Assembly: GCF_003390935.1 (NCBI RefSeq)
Contig: NZ_QNQZ01000002.1
Location: 1-64,000, forward strand
From: Lewinella sp. IMCC34191
Lineage (GTDB): Bacteria > Bacteroidota > Bacteroidia > Chitinophagales > Saprospiraceae
Direction of reading: 5' to 3'
DNA: 64,000 bases
The stretch's first letter is position 1, and each line of letters begins with the position of its first letter. Of the stretch, positions 8,736-18,082 are shown piece by piece. A program made the position numbers and the translations under genes. Under the pieces are notes generated by a model. That model was not told where the DNA came from. It ran no database searches and worked only from the letters and a program-made list of their open reading frames with translations.

Positions 8736-8777
8736 AGGGGTGGCCGAAAGCCACCGTATAGACCTTCGGTCACCCCT
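8736..8777 (+). ncRNA. structured RNA element in the rpsD-rpoA gap
   Basis: Two hairpins, GGTGGC-cgaaa-GCCACC (8739-8755) and GACC-TTC-GGTC (8761-8771), are enclosed by a possible 7-bp outer stem AGGGGTG/CACCCCT (8736-8742 with 8771-8777). The outer stem and the first hairpin share bases, so the RNA could switch between two forms. It lies 113-155 nt before rpoA in a 163-nt gap, in the place where a ribosomal protein leader could act. Function is inferred only. Confidence 0.4.
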
Positions 8778-8890
8778 TCTCTTAGCCCTGATTCGGCCCG
8801 CCGCCGGTTAGGGCCAACTAATTTTATATCCCAGGTGTTGTTGCCCCGGTCATTCGCGGACATAAAGCACTCTAAGTCAGTAAATAAAGT

Positions 8891-9892
8891 ATGAGCAGTA
8901 TCCTAAATTTCCAGAAGCCGGATAAGATCACGATGCAGAAGTCGGATGACTTCCACGGCAACTTTGAATTTAAACCCCTGGAACCCGGGTTCGGCCAAAC
9001 CATCGGTAACTCCCTTCGTCGCGTACTCCTGAGCAGCCTCGAAGGTTTCGCTATCTCCGCCGTACGTATTGCCGGCGTCGATCACGAATTCGGAACCATC
9101 CGCGGCGTTGTTGAAGACGTAGTCGAGATCATCCTCAACCTTAAGCAGGTTCGCCTCAAGCAGACCATCGAGAACGATGAGATGGAAGAGGAGAAGATCT
9201 ATCTGACCATCAGTGGCAAGGAGCAGTTCACCGCCGCCGATATTGACGAGCATACCAATGTATTCAAGGTAATGAACCCCGACCTGGTCCTGTGTACCAT
9301 GGAGCCGTTCGTGAACCTCGAAGTCGAGCTGACCGTCACCAAAGGCCACGGCTATATCCCGGCCGACGATAACCTGCCCAAGAACGCTCCCATCGGTGTT
9401 ATTCCCGTAGACGCGATCTATACCCCGATCAAGAACGTAGCCTACCGCGTAGAGTCCACCCGTGTCGGACAGCGTACCGACTACGAGAACCTAATCCTCG
9501 AAGTCAAGACCGACGGCACCATCCATCCGGAAGACGCCGTTCGCGAAGCCGCCCGTATCCTGATCCAGCACCTTATGCTGATCACCGACGAGCCCATCGA
9601 ATTCCAGAGCACCGGTGCCCGCGAAGAGACCATCGTCGACGAGCACATCCTGCACATGCGCAAGCTGCTCAAGACCAGCCTCGAAGACCTCGATCTCTCG
9701 GTACGTGCCTATAACTGCCTCAAGGCCGCCAAGATCAACAGCCTCGGCGAACTCGTCCGCTACGACACCCACGAACTCCTCAAGTTCCGCAACTTCGGTA
9801 AGAAGTCGCTCGTAGAGATCGAAGAACTGCTGGTCGAAAAAGGCCTGACTTTCGGCATGGACCTGAGCAAGTATAAGCTTGACGAAGAGTAA
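8891..9892 (+). CDS. rpoA: DNA-directed RNA polymerase subunit alpha
   Basis: 333 aa, normal length. The N-terminal domain includes [20 protein letters not shown]-type dimerisation sequence (residues 27-46, here [10 protein letters not shown]..). The C-terminal domain from about residue 255 contains [20 protein letters not shown] and the helix-hairpin-helix stretch [15 protein letters not shown] that contacts DNA and activators. Position between rpsD and rplQ is the universal alpha-operon order. Confidence 0.98.
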   Translation: MSSILNFQKPDKITMQKSDDFHGNFEFKPLEPGFGQTIGNSLRRVLLSSLEGFAISAVRIAGVDHEFGTIRGVVEDVVEIILNLKQVRLKQTIENDEMEEEKIYLTISGKEQFTAADIDEHTNVFKVMNPDLVLCTMEPFVNLEVELTVTKGHGYIPADDNLPKNAPIGVIPVDAIYTPIKNVAYRVESTRVGQRTDYENLILEVKTDGTIHPEDAVREAARILIQHLMLITDEPIEFQSTGAREETIVDEHILHMRKLLKTSLEDLDLSVRAYNCLKAAKINSLGELVRYDTHELLKFRNFGKKSLVEIEELLVEKGLTFGMDLSKYKLDEE

Positions 9893-9939
9893 GCACTAGT
9901 GGGTAGCGGATAGCTTAAAGGCCTACCCGCTATATGCTA

Positions 9940-9987
9940 ACCCGCGGCTCCGCCGCTCCCGGGTCATCCGTAAGGATGTAGTTTTTT
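9940..9987 (+). terminator. possible attenuator between rpoA and rplQ
   Basis: A nested hairpin (ACCCG 9940-9944 with CGGGT 9960-9964, inner GCGG/CCGC) is followed directly by CATCC-GTAA-GGATG (9965-9978), TAG and six T residues (9982-9987). This has the form of a rho-independent terminator lying 94 nt before rplQ, so it may set the level of L17 relative to the upstream genes. The stem before the T-run is only 5 bp. Confidence 0.45.
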
Positions 9988-10080
9988 CCACAAAACAACC
10001 TCGGTAATAACCCCTCCCCCTCGCGGTTGCCCGATCCGCATATGAGCGCGAGGTGTGTGTTACCGGCAAATTTTCCTGAC

Positions 10081-10626
10081 ATGCGTCACGGTAAGAAATT
10101 CAACCACTTAGGTCGCAAGACCGCCCACCGGAAGGCTCTGCTCCGCAACCTGACGATCGCCCTGATCACGCACAAGCGGATCAATACGACCCTGGCTAAG
10201 GCTAAGGCGCTCCGTTCCTACGCCGAGCCTATCATCACCCGCGCCAAGACCAACGATACCCACAACCGGCGTACCGTATTCAGCTACCTGCAGAACAAGG
10301 AAGCCGTTACGGAACTCTTTTCCACGGTTGCCGACAAGATTGCCGACCGCCCGGGTGGTTACCTGCGCGTGATCAAGACGGGCTCCCGCCTGGGTGACGG
10401 TGCTGAAACCGCGATGATCGAATTCGTCGACTTCAACGAAGTCTACAACAAAGACGAAGCGAAGAGCAAAGGACGTACCCGCCGTAGCCGTCGCCGCCGC
10501 AGTGGTGGAGACAGCAGCAACGCACCCGCCGCCAACCAGGAGAAGAACACCGAAGCCGCCGCAGCAACCGCTGCTGCCGCCACGGCCGCTACCAGCGAAA
10601 CGAAAGAAGGAAGCGAGGAAGAATAG
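10081..10626 (+). CDS. rplQ: 50S ribosomal protein L17
   Basis: 181 aa from ATG 10081 ([20 protein letters not shown]). The core L17 fold ends near residue 125. It is followed by a tail of about 55 residues, first basic ([13 protein letters not shown]), then alanine- and glutamate-rich ([19 protein letters not shown]). Extended tails on L17 are usual in Bacteroidota. Last gene of the operon, ending 20 bp before a strong terminator. Confidence 0.98.
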   Translation: MRHGKKFNHLGRKTAHRKALLRNLTIALITHKRINTTLAKAKALRSYAEPIITRAKTNDTHNRRTVFSYLQNKEAVTELFSTVADKIADRPGGYLRVIKTGSRLGDGAETAMIEFVDFNEVYNKDEAKSKGRTRRSRRRRSGGDSSNAPAANQEKNTEAAAATAAAATAATSETKEGSEEE

Positions 10627-10645
10627 CCCTCCCTTCCTGAGAACC

Positions 10646-10680
10646 AAGCCCGGATTGCCCCCTGCAGTCCGGGCTTTTTT
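10646..10680 (+). terminator. rho-independent terminator of the ribosomal operon
   Basis: Perfect 9-bp stem AAGCCCGGA (10646-10654) / TCCGGGCTT (10668-10676), a 13-nt loop, and six T residues at 10675-10680. It lies 20 bp after the rplQ stop. Confidence 0.9.
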
Positions 10681-10734
10681 GTTGCCGGGAAACTCTGTGA
10701 AGTTTTCATTGTTGGTACACGAAATTCTAAAATC

Positions 10735-11763
10735 ATGGAAGTAGGATTTGACAGCTTCGGCTCGGCGGTGATCGACGAAAGCACCGGCGACGTCCTCCAC
10801 GCGGAAAAATCAATGACTGATCTCTTAGACCGGATCGTTCATGCGGATAAAATGGGTATCGATGTATTTGGGATGGGTGAGCACCACCGTCCGGATTATT
10901 TCGACTCTTCGCCCGTCACCATTCTGGCAGCCGCTGCGGCCCGTACGGAAAATATCAAGCTGACCAGCGCGGTGACGGTACTGAGCGCCGCGGACCCCGT
11001 GCGAGTATTCCAAAGCTTCGCGACGCTCGACCTGATCTCGAAGGGACGGACGGAGATGGTCGTCGGGCGAGGATCCTTCATCGATGCCTTCCCCCTGTTC
11101 GGCTACGACCTTTCGCATTACGACGAGCTGTTCACCGAGAAATTGGGACTCCTTCTACAGATCCGTGACAACAAACGCGTTACCTGGTCGGGGAAATTTC
11201 GGCCGACGTTAAAGGATCAACCCGTTTACCCACGACCCGCGCAGGAAAATATTCCGATTTGGCTGGGGGTTGGCGGTACGCCTGCTTCCTTCGCGCGGGC
11301 CGGCACGCTCGGTATGCCGCTTATGGTGGCCGTCATCGGGGGAGAAACGCACCGCTTCCGGCCGCTCATCGATATCTACCGCAATGCCTGGCGGGAAGCC
11401 GGCCACGATCCGGCGGGCATGCGGGTAGGACTGCATTCCCTCGGTTACGTGGGGGAAACCACCGAAGCGGCCGTAGAAGAATTTTATCCCGGGCACACCC
11501 GCACCATGAACAAGATTGGTAAGGAGCGGGGTTGGCGTCCACAGAGCCGCGCCCATTTCGACGCACAACGTGGGCCCACCGGTGCTCTGCTCGTCGGCGG
11601 TCCGGAGGAAGTCGCGGAAAAAATTCTGCGCCATTCCCAAGCCTTGGGCGGGATTGATCGTATTACCTTTCAGATGGATAGCGCCGAGCTGACCCACGAG
11701 CAGCGGTTACGGGCCATTGAGATTATCGGGCAGCGCGTATCCCCCATTCTTAAGGAGGCCTGA
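10735..11763 (+). CDS. LLM-class flavin-dependent oxidoreductase (luciferase-like)
   Basis: 342 aa. A bacterial-luciferase-like TIM barrel: GEHHRPDYFDSSPVTILAAA (about residues 45-64), VVGRGSFIDAFPLFG and IWLGVGGTPASFARA, with GALLVGGPEEVAEKI near the C-terminus. Members are FMN- or F420-dependent monooxygenases and reductases, mostly uncharacterised. It is followed at 25 bp by a Bcr/CflA exporter and then an NSS transporter, which could form one transcription unit. Confidence 0.88.
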   Translation: MEVGFDSFGSAVIDESTGDVLHAEKSMTDLLDRIVHADKMGIDVFGMGEHHRPDYFDSSPVTILAAAAARTENIKLTSAVTVLSAADPVRVFQSFATLDLISKGRTEMVVGRGSFIDAFPLFGYDLSHYDELFTEKLGLLLQIRDNKRVTWSGKFRPTLKDQPVYPRPAQENIPIWLGVGGTPASFARAGTLGMPLMVAVIGGETHRFRPLIDIYRNAWREAGHDPAGMRVGLHSLGYVGETTEAAVEEFYPGHTRTMNKIGKERGWRPQSRAHFDAQRGPTGALLVGGPEEVAEKILRHSQALGGIDRITFQMDSAELTHEQRLRAIEIIGQRVSPILKEA

Positions 11764-11788
11764 CCGGCCCCACCCAACGTATTGTTTT

Positions 11789-12994
11789 ATGCCAGACCCC
11801 AAAGAAAACCGGTTCTTACTCATTCTGGTCCTCGGATCCCTTACTACGATCGGTCCCCTCTCGATTGACATGTACCTGCCGGCCTTTGGTGGGATAGCTG
11901 AGAACCTGGGCACCGATATCAGCCGGGTATCCCTGTCGCTGTCGAGTTTCTTCGTGGGTCTGGCGATCGGCCAACTGATCTACGGTCCGCTGCTGGAACG
12001 CTTCGGCCGGAAGCGCCCCATGTACATCGGGCTTACCATTTACGCGCTGAGCTCCGTAGCCTGTGCATTTGCTACATCGGTGGAGATGCTCATCCTGTTC
12101 CGCTTCTTTCAGGCATTGGGCGCTTGTGGTGGATTGGTGGCTTCGCGGGCGATTGTCCGCGACCTCTTCGAGACCAAGGAAATGGCCAAGGTGTTCTCCC
12201 TTCTGATGATGGTCATTGCCGTGTCGCCGATCATCGCGCCTACCCTTGGCGGATTCATCACCACGGCCTTTGGCTGGCGCTACGTTTTCGGAATACTGGC
12301 GGGCCTGTCGTTGCTTATCCTGACGGGCGGATTTCTGCTGTTACGCAGTTACGACCGGATCAACCCCTACTACTCCCTGCGGCCGAAGGCGATCGCCGCT
12401 AACTACTGGTCGATTCTGACCGACCGCCATTTCATTGTGTATGCGCTAACGGGTGCCTTCTCATCGGCCGGCTTATACGCCTACCTGAGTGGCTCACCGC
12501 ACCTCTATCTGGAACTATTCGGTCTGGACGAACAGCAGTACGGCATTGTCTTCGCCATCATCGCGGCGGGCCTCGTGACGGCTACCCAGTTGAATAACCG
12601 TAGCCTCCGTAATCGGTCCAGCGAACGCATCGTACAGTTGGCCGTCATAGGTCAATGCGTGACCGCGGCCCTTCTGGTCGGGGACGTCTATTTCGGATAT
12701 GCAGGCTTAATCCCGACGACCGCCTTGATCTTCTGCTACCTGTTTTGCCTTGGCTTTATCTTCCCAAATAGCAGCGCGCTGTCACTGGATACGATACAGC
12801 ATACGGCCGGCAGTGCTTCGGCCCTGATGGGCTCCTTGCAAATGGCTATAGGTGCGTTGGCCTCCGCACTCGTCGGCGTGCTGCAAAATGAGACCGCCCT
12901 ACCCATGGTCGCCGTGATGGCCCTGTGTGGAGCCGTGGCCCTTACGTTGCTGAGCGTGGGTACGCGTCGCATGGCGCCGGCTACTTCGGCATAG
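11789..12994 (+). CDS. Bcr/CflA family MFS drug efflux transporter
   Basis: 401 aa from ATG 11789. Twelve predicted helices. The first helix ends in the family signature SIDMYLPAF, followed by the MFS loop 2-3 motif GPLLERFGRKRPM and the motif C-like SPIIAPTLGGFI. Bcr/CflA proteins export small drugs or metabolites (for example bicyclomycin, sulfonamides, cysteine) by proton antiport. Substrate unknown. Confidence 0.88.
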   Translation: MPDPKENRFLLILVLGSLTTIGPLSIDMYLPAFGGIAENLGTDISRVSLSLSSFFVGLAIGQLIYGPLLERFGRKRPMYIGLTIYALSSVACAFATSVEMLILFRFFQALGACGGLVASRAIVRDLFETKEMAKVFSLLMMVIAVSPIIAPTLGGFITTAFGWRYVFGILAGLSLLILTGGFLLLRSYDRINPYYSLRPKAIAANYWSILTDRHFIVYALTGAFSSAGLYAYLSGSPHLYLELFGLDEQQYGIVFAIIAAGLVTATQLNNRSLRNRSSERIVQLAVIGQCVTAALLVGDVYFGYAGLIPTTALIFCYLFCLGFIFPNSSALSLDTIQHTAGSASALMGSLQMAIGALASALVGVLQNETALPMVAVMALCGAVALTLLSVGTRRMAPATSA

Positions 12995-13078
12995 GGAGGA
13001 CTGTTGACCAAAGTCCTTTGTGCTTACGAAGGCCACCCACCGGTGAATTTTGCCTGTCCCCCACCCTATCTTCGCTCC

Positions 13079-14461
13079 ATGTCCGTAAGATTTTCCCGGG
13101 TGGGTCACGTGCTCGCCTCCGCCGGTGCCGCCATCGGAGTGGCCAACCTGGTCATCTTCCCCTATCGCGTACACTACTTTGGCGGGAGTGCCTACATTTT
13201 GGCCTTCGTGATCTTCACCTTACTCATGGGTATACCCCTCATGGTGCTGGAAAACGCGATGGGCAAGCGCAGGGGAACGGACGCCACCGAAGCCTTTCAG
13301 TGGCCGGGTGCGAGCCGTAACTGGCAGCTGGTGGCCTGGCTGGGAATTTTGACCTCGATCATGGTCGCTTCCTTCTACCTGGTACTGGCCGGTTGGACGC
13401 TGGAGTACGTATGGAATTACCTTACGGATTACGCCACCGTGGCGGCTACCCCCGCGGGTCCGGCCTTCGGGGAGGCGATCGGTCGTATTCCGCGTGCACT
13501 GTTCTTTACGGGCATCTTTACCGCATTGGTGGCCTTCGTTTGTTCGCGGCAGTTGTATTCCGGCATCGAACGGCTCGGCAAAGTGGCCATGCCGATGCTT
13601 GGGGTGTTGCTGATCTTTCTTATCGTATCGCTTCCTATCCTGCGCCCCGCCGCAATGGATTACGGCAACCTGCTCAAGTTCGATTGGCGAAGCCTCGTAA
13701 TTCCGACGGACAATCGGGAGCTCGGACTGTTGCACGCGCTCGGACAGGCTTTTTTCAGCCTCGGCCTGGGGGCGGTGTCCATGCTGACCTTCGCGGCCCA
13801 CGCCGACCGGGAAACGAACGTCCTGCGGGCCGCCCCGCAGATCGTGCACCTCGACACCGCGGTCGCCATCCTCGGAGCGGTGTTGGTCCTCCCGCTGATC
13901 GGGGGAACGGAAGGGGACATCTACAGCGGACCGCCACTCGTTTTTATCAACCTCGTCGAGATCTTCAAGACCTACGGAGCGGCCGCGCAGTGGGTCGGGC
14001 TGCTGTTCTTTTTCCTGCTGGCGGTGGCTATCCTGACCTCGGCCGTATCCTTATTCGAGCCCGCCCTGCGTACGATGACCGAACGCTACGGTTGGGAGCG
14101 CAGCTGGGGCGGACCTGTAGTTGGACTGATCGTTTTTGCCCTGGCGGTGCCGGTAGTGATTTCCTGCTCGGGCGACGGTCCGGCCTGGCTAACCAACTTC
14201 GCCGGAATGGGCGACCCCGGCTTAGGTTACTTCAATTTCCTGCTAGAGTGGTTCGGGAGTATTTCGCTGCTGGTCGGGGAATTACTGCTGTGTTGGTTCC
14301 TGCTGCAAGTGTGGGGGCTACCGGCCTTCTTCGAGGAATTGTCCATCGGGGGGCACCGCGTGACGAATAGCGACCGCAGGCGGCTGACCTGGCAGTTACG
14401 TTACGTAATTCCCATCGGGATTGGGCTGTTGATCCTCGCTAAAATCTGGACGTTGCTATAG
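13079..14461 (+). CDS. sodium-dependent transporter, neurotransmitter:sodium symporter (NSS) family
   Basis: 460 aa from ATG 13079 (MSVRFSRVGHVLASAGAAIG); an upstream in-frame TTG at 13004 adds non-conserved sequence. The unwound TM1 sodium/substrate site is visible as ASAGAAIGVANLVIFPYRV, followed by GGSAYILAFVIFTLLMGIPL. A further conserved stretch, LGQAFFSLGLGAVSMLTFAA, corresponds to TM6. Family members import amino acids or similar compounds with sodium. About 11-12 helices. Confidence 0.88.
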   Translation: MSVRFSRVGHVLASAGAAIGVANLVIFPYRVHYFGGSAYILAFVIFTLLMGIPLMVLENAMGKRRGTDATEAFQWPGASRNWQLVAWLGILTSIMVASFYLVLAGWTLEYVWNYLTDYATVAATPAGPAFGEAIGRIPRALFFTGIFTALVAFVCSRQLYSGIERLGKVAMPMLGVLLIFLIVSLPILRPAAMDYGNLLKFDWRSLVIPTDNRELGLLHALGQAFFSLGLGAVSMLTFAAHADRETNVLRAAPQIVHLDTAVAILGAVLVLPLIGGTEGDIYSGPPLVFINLVEIFKTYGAAAQWVGLLFFFLLAVAILTSAVSLFEPALRTMTERYGWERSWGGPVVGLIVFALAVPVVISCSGDGPAWLTNFAGMGDPGLGYFNFLLEWFGSISLLVGELLLCWFLLQVWGLPAFFEELSIGGHRVTNSDRRRLTWQLRYVIPIGIGLLILAKIWTLL

Positions 14462-14469
14462 GCAATCGC

Positions 14470-15615
14470 TCATGACCCGGCCATTCCCGCGATGAGAAAG
14501 CCCAGGTAGGTACCCAGACCATTGCCCAATGCCCCCACCAGGATACCTGGCAGGTAAAGATCCATCCGATCCAGGCTCTTAGCCAGGGCAAGGGCGGAAG
14601 AGGAACCGCCAATATTGGCCTGGGAGGCTACGGCCGCCACGTCGACGTCCAGTTTGAGGAGGCGGGCCGCGCCGAATACGATGGCCCCGTGCACCACTAC
14701 GATCACGACCACCAGGATCAGCAGTCTCCACGCCAAATCACCAATCTGCCCCAGAGCGGCCAACTCGCAGAAGGCCCCGATAACTGCCAGAAAGAGGTAC
14801 ACGAAGAAAAGGCCCAGTACCTGACCGCCGGCCAGTCGGTGTAAAGCGGGTAACTGCGCCAGGAGAAGGGCAATAGTGGTGAGTACCAGGTTCGACGGGA
14901 CATTCAATCCCCTCTCCGCCAGGAACACCGTCAGGGCATCGGAGGCCGCTAGGCTGAGGAAGCCGATACCCAGCAGGATGCCGAGCGACAGGACACTGAT
15001 CGATTCCGTTTCGCGCTCGACATCATGCGTGGCCTCGACCGGAACGTGGTCGAGTTTTCCCCGCCGCCGTAGCAGCATGGGGACGGCCAGCGTCACGACC
15101 ATCCAAACGGCGGTGATGATGTTATCCACGGCCGTCATGCCCGCGTAGAGGACGCCCTCCCGCATCATATCGTAGTGGATGGCGATGGCATTGTAGTTCA
15201 CGCTGCCACCGGTGTACGTCCCCGTGAACATGCCGCTGATGGCCGGGTAAAATTCGCCGAAGTGCGTAGGTCCGTCAATGACGTACATGCCCGCCAGCAC
15301 CCCAACCGCCGTGGCCGCGCTGCCGAGCAGAAAAAGCCCGAGCATCGGCGCGCCCGCCCGGCGGATGCTGGCCAGGTTCACGTCCAGCAACAGGTAAAAG
15401 ATGGACAGCGGTGCCAGGTAGCGAAAGATGCCATCGTACACGTCCGATCCCTGGCTGGCGGAGGGGATCAACCCGAGATTTGCCCATACCGCCACCACGA
15501 TAATCACCACCAGGGCCGTACCGAGGTGACGCAAAATAGTCCTCCGCACCAACCACTCCGACAGGACCACGCTTCCGCAGAGGATGGCCAGGAGCAGGAG
15601 GGGGGATGATAGCAT
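14470..15615 (-). CDS. DUF819 family membrane protein (YjcL-like)
   Basis: 381 aa with about ten hydrophobic helices. Family landmarks: SGMFTGTYTGGSVNYNAIA (about residues 133-151) and a second copy of the same kind of motif, SQANIGGSSSALALAK (about 336-351), showing an internal inverted repeat like that of ion transporters. Function unknown; a carrier role is inferred from topology. Convergent with the NSS gene, 8 bp apart. Confidence 0.8.
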   Translation of the reverse strand: MLSSPLLLLAILCGSVVLSEWLVRRTILRHLGTALVVIIVVAVWANLGLIPSASQGSDVYDGIFRYLAPLSIFYLLLDVNLASIRRAGAPMLGLFLLGSAATAVGVLAGMYVIDGPTHFGEFYPAISGMFTGTYTGGSVNYNAIAIHYDMMREGVLYAGMTAVDNIITAVWMVVTLAVPMLLRRRGKLDHVPVEATHDVERETESISVLSLGILLGIGFLSLAASDALTVFLAERGLNVPSNLVLTTIALLLAQLPALHRLAGGQVLGLFFVYLFLAVIGAFCELAALGQIGDLAWRLLILVVVIVVVHGAIVFGAARLLKLDVDVAAVASQANIGGSSSALALAKSLDRMDLYLPGILVGALGNGLGTYLGFLIAGMAGS

Positions 15616-15620
15616 GGGAA

Positions 15621-15632
15621 TCGATTAATCGA
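15621..15632. promoter_or_regulatory. 12-bp palindrome just upstream of the DUF819 gene
   Basis: TCGATTAATCGA is a perfect palindrome located 5 nt before the start codon of the DUF819 gene. Its position would suit an operator, but no regulator is evident nearby. Confidence 0.3.
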
Positions 15633-15687
15633 CAAGACGTCGGCGGACGAACTTCGCTATGCTGCGTTCGGCAGACGACGTTTTGTA

Positions 15688-16497
15688 CTACGAGCGCAAC
15701 AACTTCTGCTTTTCCCGCTGGAAGGCGGCTTCGGACAGGATACCGTCTTCCTTCAGTTTAGCCAGCCGCTCGATCTGGGTAATCAGGTCGTCGGATAGCT
15801 CCAGGGTATCCGGTGGGGCGCCAGGACCTGCCTCCTCCGCTGAGTCCGGGCTCTTGGCCGGGCGGGCCGCGGGTATCCGGTAGCCATTGGACTTAAAGGC
15901 CGCGTATTCGGAAGTGGATCGGAGGAAGGCCAGGTGATCGTGCTTCTCGATCTCGTCGAAGTCGTAGTAGCCGTGCTCGAGCGCCTGACTGAGGTGGTAC
16001 AGGGCCGTATCCGTGTCTTCGTGGATGGAATAGAGGCAGGCCAGCTTGAAGTGGACTTCCGGCTGCCTGGGATCAACGTTCAGCGAGCGCCGGTAATCCC
16101 GGATGGCCGCATCGAAATCGTAGTTCGCGTAGTGCTGATCGGCGGTGAGCTGGAAGGGGTCCTTGCGGGGACCGGCCGGTGCGGGTTCGGCGTACTCCTG
16201 CCGTGGCGGTTGCGGTGGCGGGGGGCCGGCATAGTTGTACTGGCCCTGGTATTGTTGATTCTGGTACTGTTGATTTTGCTGGGCGGCCCAGAATTCGGGA
16301 TTGTACTTTCGGTTAAACTTATCCTCGTCCTGGGTCAGCAACACGATACCATCGATCATGGCGATGATGGTGGGAATGAAGGTCCACACGAACAGCAGGT
16401 ACACAATACCCAGCCCCTTTTGCCCCAGGTAGAAGCGGTGTACGCCCAATCCGCCAAAGACCAGGGCGAAAATGCCGGCGGTCGTTTTATTTTTCAT
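15688..16497 (-). CDS. TM2 domain protein with TPR-like and SHOCT-like C-terminus
   Basis: 269 aa from ATG 16497. Residues 1-60 form a TM2 domain (KNKTTAGIFALVFGGLGVHRFYLGQ.., two helices). Next is a low-complexity linker rich in N, Q, Y and P (about 70-110). Then comes a helical repeat segment resembling TPRs (DQHYANYDFDAAIRDYRRSL and a second copy). The last 35 residues (ITQIERLAKLKEDGILSEAA) match the SHOCT oligomerisation pattern. Role unknown; probably a membrane-anchored scaffold. A GACCTTTG box (one mismatch from consensus) lies 6 nt upstream of the ATG. Confidence 0.75.
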   Translation of the reverse strand: MKNKTTAGIFALVFGGLGVHRFYLGQKGLGIVYLLFVWTFIPTIIAMIDGIVLLTQDEDKFNRKYNPEFWAAQQNQQYQNQQYQGQYNYAGPPPPQPPRQEYAEPAPAGPRKDPFQLTADQHYANYDFDAAIRDYRRSLNVDPRQPEVHFKLACLYSIHEDTDTALYHLSQALEHGYYDFDEIEKHDHLAFLRSTSEYAAFKSNGYRIPAARPAKSPDSAEEAGPGAPPDTLELSDDLITQIERLAKLKEDGILSEAAFQREKQKLLRS

Positions 16498-16667
16498 AGA
16501 TGGCAAAGGTCGGGAATGAAGGAAGATACACCAAAGGATGGAAAGTACTATTCGACCCGTGGCGGACGGAAACGCTCGGAACACCCGAACCGATCTACGA
16601 ACCGTTACCTTGCACCCGCCCGGATCGACCTGATTTCTTTCCGGGAACGATAAACCCGAAACAACCT

Positions 16668-17075
16668 ATGCTGACCGCCCAGACCACCCACCGCGTCCGA
16701 TACGGAGAAACCGACCAGATGGGCTACCTCTACCACGGCCACTATGCCCTGCTCTACGAGGTGGGCCGCGCCGAGATGCTGCGCGACCTGGGTCTTAGCT
16801 ACGCGGAGATGGAGGAGAAGGTCGGGGTGATGATGCCGGTGATGAGCCTCAACCAGCGCTTCGTCCGGCCGGCGCACTACGACGAGGTGCTCACCATCAC
16901 CACCCAGCTGCGCCACGTGCCGGACCGCACGATCACCTTCCATATCGAGATCCACAACGAAAAGGGTAAATTGGTCAACGGCGGCTCGGTCAAGCTTTGT
17001 TTTGTCGACGTCAAAACGGAGCGGACGGTATCCGTACCCGAGTACCTGTTGCAGGTCATACGTCCGAACTTCTAA
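16668..17075 (+). CDS. acyl-CoA thioesterase, hotdog fold (YbgC/FadM-like)
   Basis: 135 aa from ATG 16668. The active-site region GETDQMGYLYHGHYALLYEVGR fits the 4-hydroxybenzoyl-CoA thioesterase pattern (catalytic Asp in TDQMG, then Y-x-x-Y). A single hotdog domain of normal size. It hydrolyses acyl-CoA esters in the cytoplasm; the chain preference cannot be told. The next gene begins 5 bp downstream, so they are probably co-transcribed. Confidence 0.87.
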   Translation: MLTAQTTHRVRYGETDQMGYLYHGHYALLYEVGRAEMLRDLGLSYAEMEEKVGVMMPVMSLNQRFVRPAHYDEVLTITTQLRHVPDRTITFHIEIHNEKGKLVNGGSVKLCFVDVKTERTVSVPEYLLQVIRPNF

Positions 17076-17080
17076 ATGCC

Positions 17081-18082
17081 ATGAAATTCAGCATGACGGC
17101 CTTCAAGCGGTACTTCACCGAGCACCCCGTGGTGATCGGGCTACTGAAGTACAGCAAGGAGAACAGCCTCATCGGATTTCACGGCGTCCCCATCTACGAC
17201 GTGGTCGTCTTCGTCATCAACGAGGCCACCCGTGACGATCTTTTCACCCGGGCCAACAGCGTTGCCTTCAGCTTCTTTCTGTCGCTATTTCCGTCCATCC
17301 TGACCATTTTCACCCTGGTTCCCTTCGTACTGGAATTCATGAGCATCTGGTTTCCGGCGCTGGACAGCTTCAATATGACGCTCTACGAGGAGATCAAGCG
17401 GGTCATGCCCGGCCAGGCGGGGGACATCGTCTTCGGCTTCGTGCAGGAAATCACTAACTCCCCTAAAATCGGTCTGCTCAGTTTCGGTTTCCTGCTGGCG
17501 GTTTTCTTCTCCAGCAACGGCATGATGTCGCTGATGCAGGCCTTCGAGAAGAGCTACGTCAAGGTATTTCGTCAGCGGGGCTTCCTGCGCAAGCGCATGG
17601 TCGCGGTGGGACTCACCTTCCTCATCGGCCTGTTCATCATCGCCAGTGTCGTACTCGTTATCATGGGCGACAGCATCATCGGCTGGATCAACTACTGGCT
17701 CGGCCTGGGCGGCTTTGCCAGCTTCCTGGTCAACAGCGTCCGGTGGATCACCATGCTCGCGCTGTACTACATCATCATCGGGTCGCTCTATCGCTACGGG
17801 GCGGCCACCATCAAGCGCTTCAGCTACTTCAGCCCCGGCGTGACCCTCGCCACCATCCTGAGTCTGCTGACCTCGGTGGCCTTCAGTTTTTACATCGACG
17901 GCTTCAACCGCTACGATACCTACACCAAGTTTTACGGCTCCATCGCCACCATCATTATCGTCATGCTGTGGTTGCAGCTCAATGCGCTCATCCTGATCAT
18001 CGGCTTCGAGATGAACGCGGCCATCGCCGTCCACCGCGATCTGACGGAGCCGGAGACCCGGGATACGCTGGAGGAGGAATAA
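17081..18082 (+). CDS. YihY/BrkB family inner membrane protein
   Basis: 333 aa from ATG 17081. Six hydrophobic helices; the family segments ATRDDLFTRANSVAFSFFLS (about residues 48-67, corresponding to the common RASALAYTTL region) and FYGSIATIIIVMLWLQLNALI near the C-terminus are clear. The family was once named ribonuclease BN, but that assignment was withdrawn; function remains unknown. Directly follows the thioesterase. Confidence 0.85.
   Translation: MKFSMTAFKRYFTEHPVVIGLLKYSKENSLIGFHGVPIYDVVVFVINEATRDDLFTRANSVAFSFFLSLFPSILTIFTLVPFVLEFMSIWFPALDSFNMTLYEEIKRVMPGQAGDIVFGFVQEITNSPKIGLLSFGFLLAVFFSSNGMMSLMQAFEKSYVKVFRQRGFLRKRMVAVGLTFLIGLFIIASVVLVIMGDSIIGWINYWLGLGGFASFLVNSVRWITMLALYYIIIGSLYRYGAATIKRFSYFSPGVTLATILSLLTSVAFSFYIDGFNRYDTYTKFYGSIATIIIVMLWLQLNALILIIGFEMNAAIAVHRDLTEPETRDTLEEE

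Noticed and set aside
13018-13052. TTTG..gaattttg promoter before the NSS gene
   Set aside because: The spacer is 24 nt and the -7 box lacks the leading T; it falls outside the consensus.
14615-15609. Long plus-strand ORFs opposite the DUF819 gene
   Set aside because: Shadows of the minus-strand gene with arginine/proline-rich, non-protein-like sequence. The same applies to other long opposite-strand frames such as 35939-37291 and 45234-46511.
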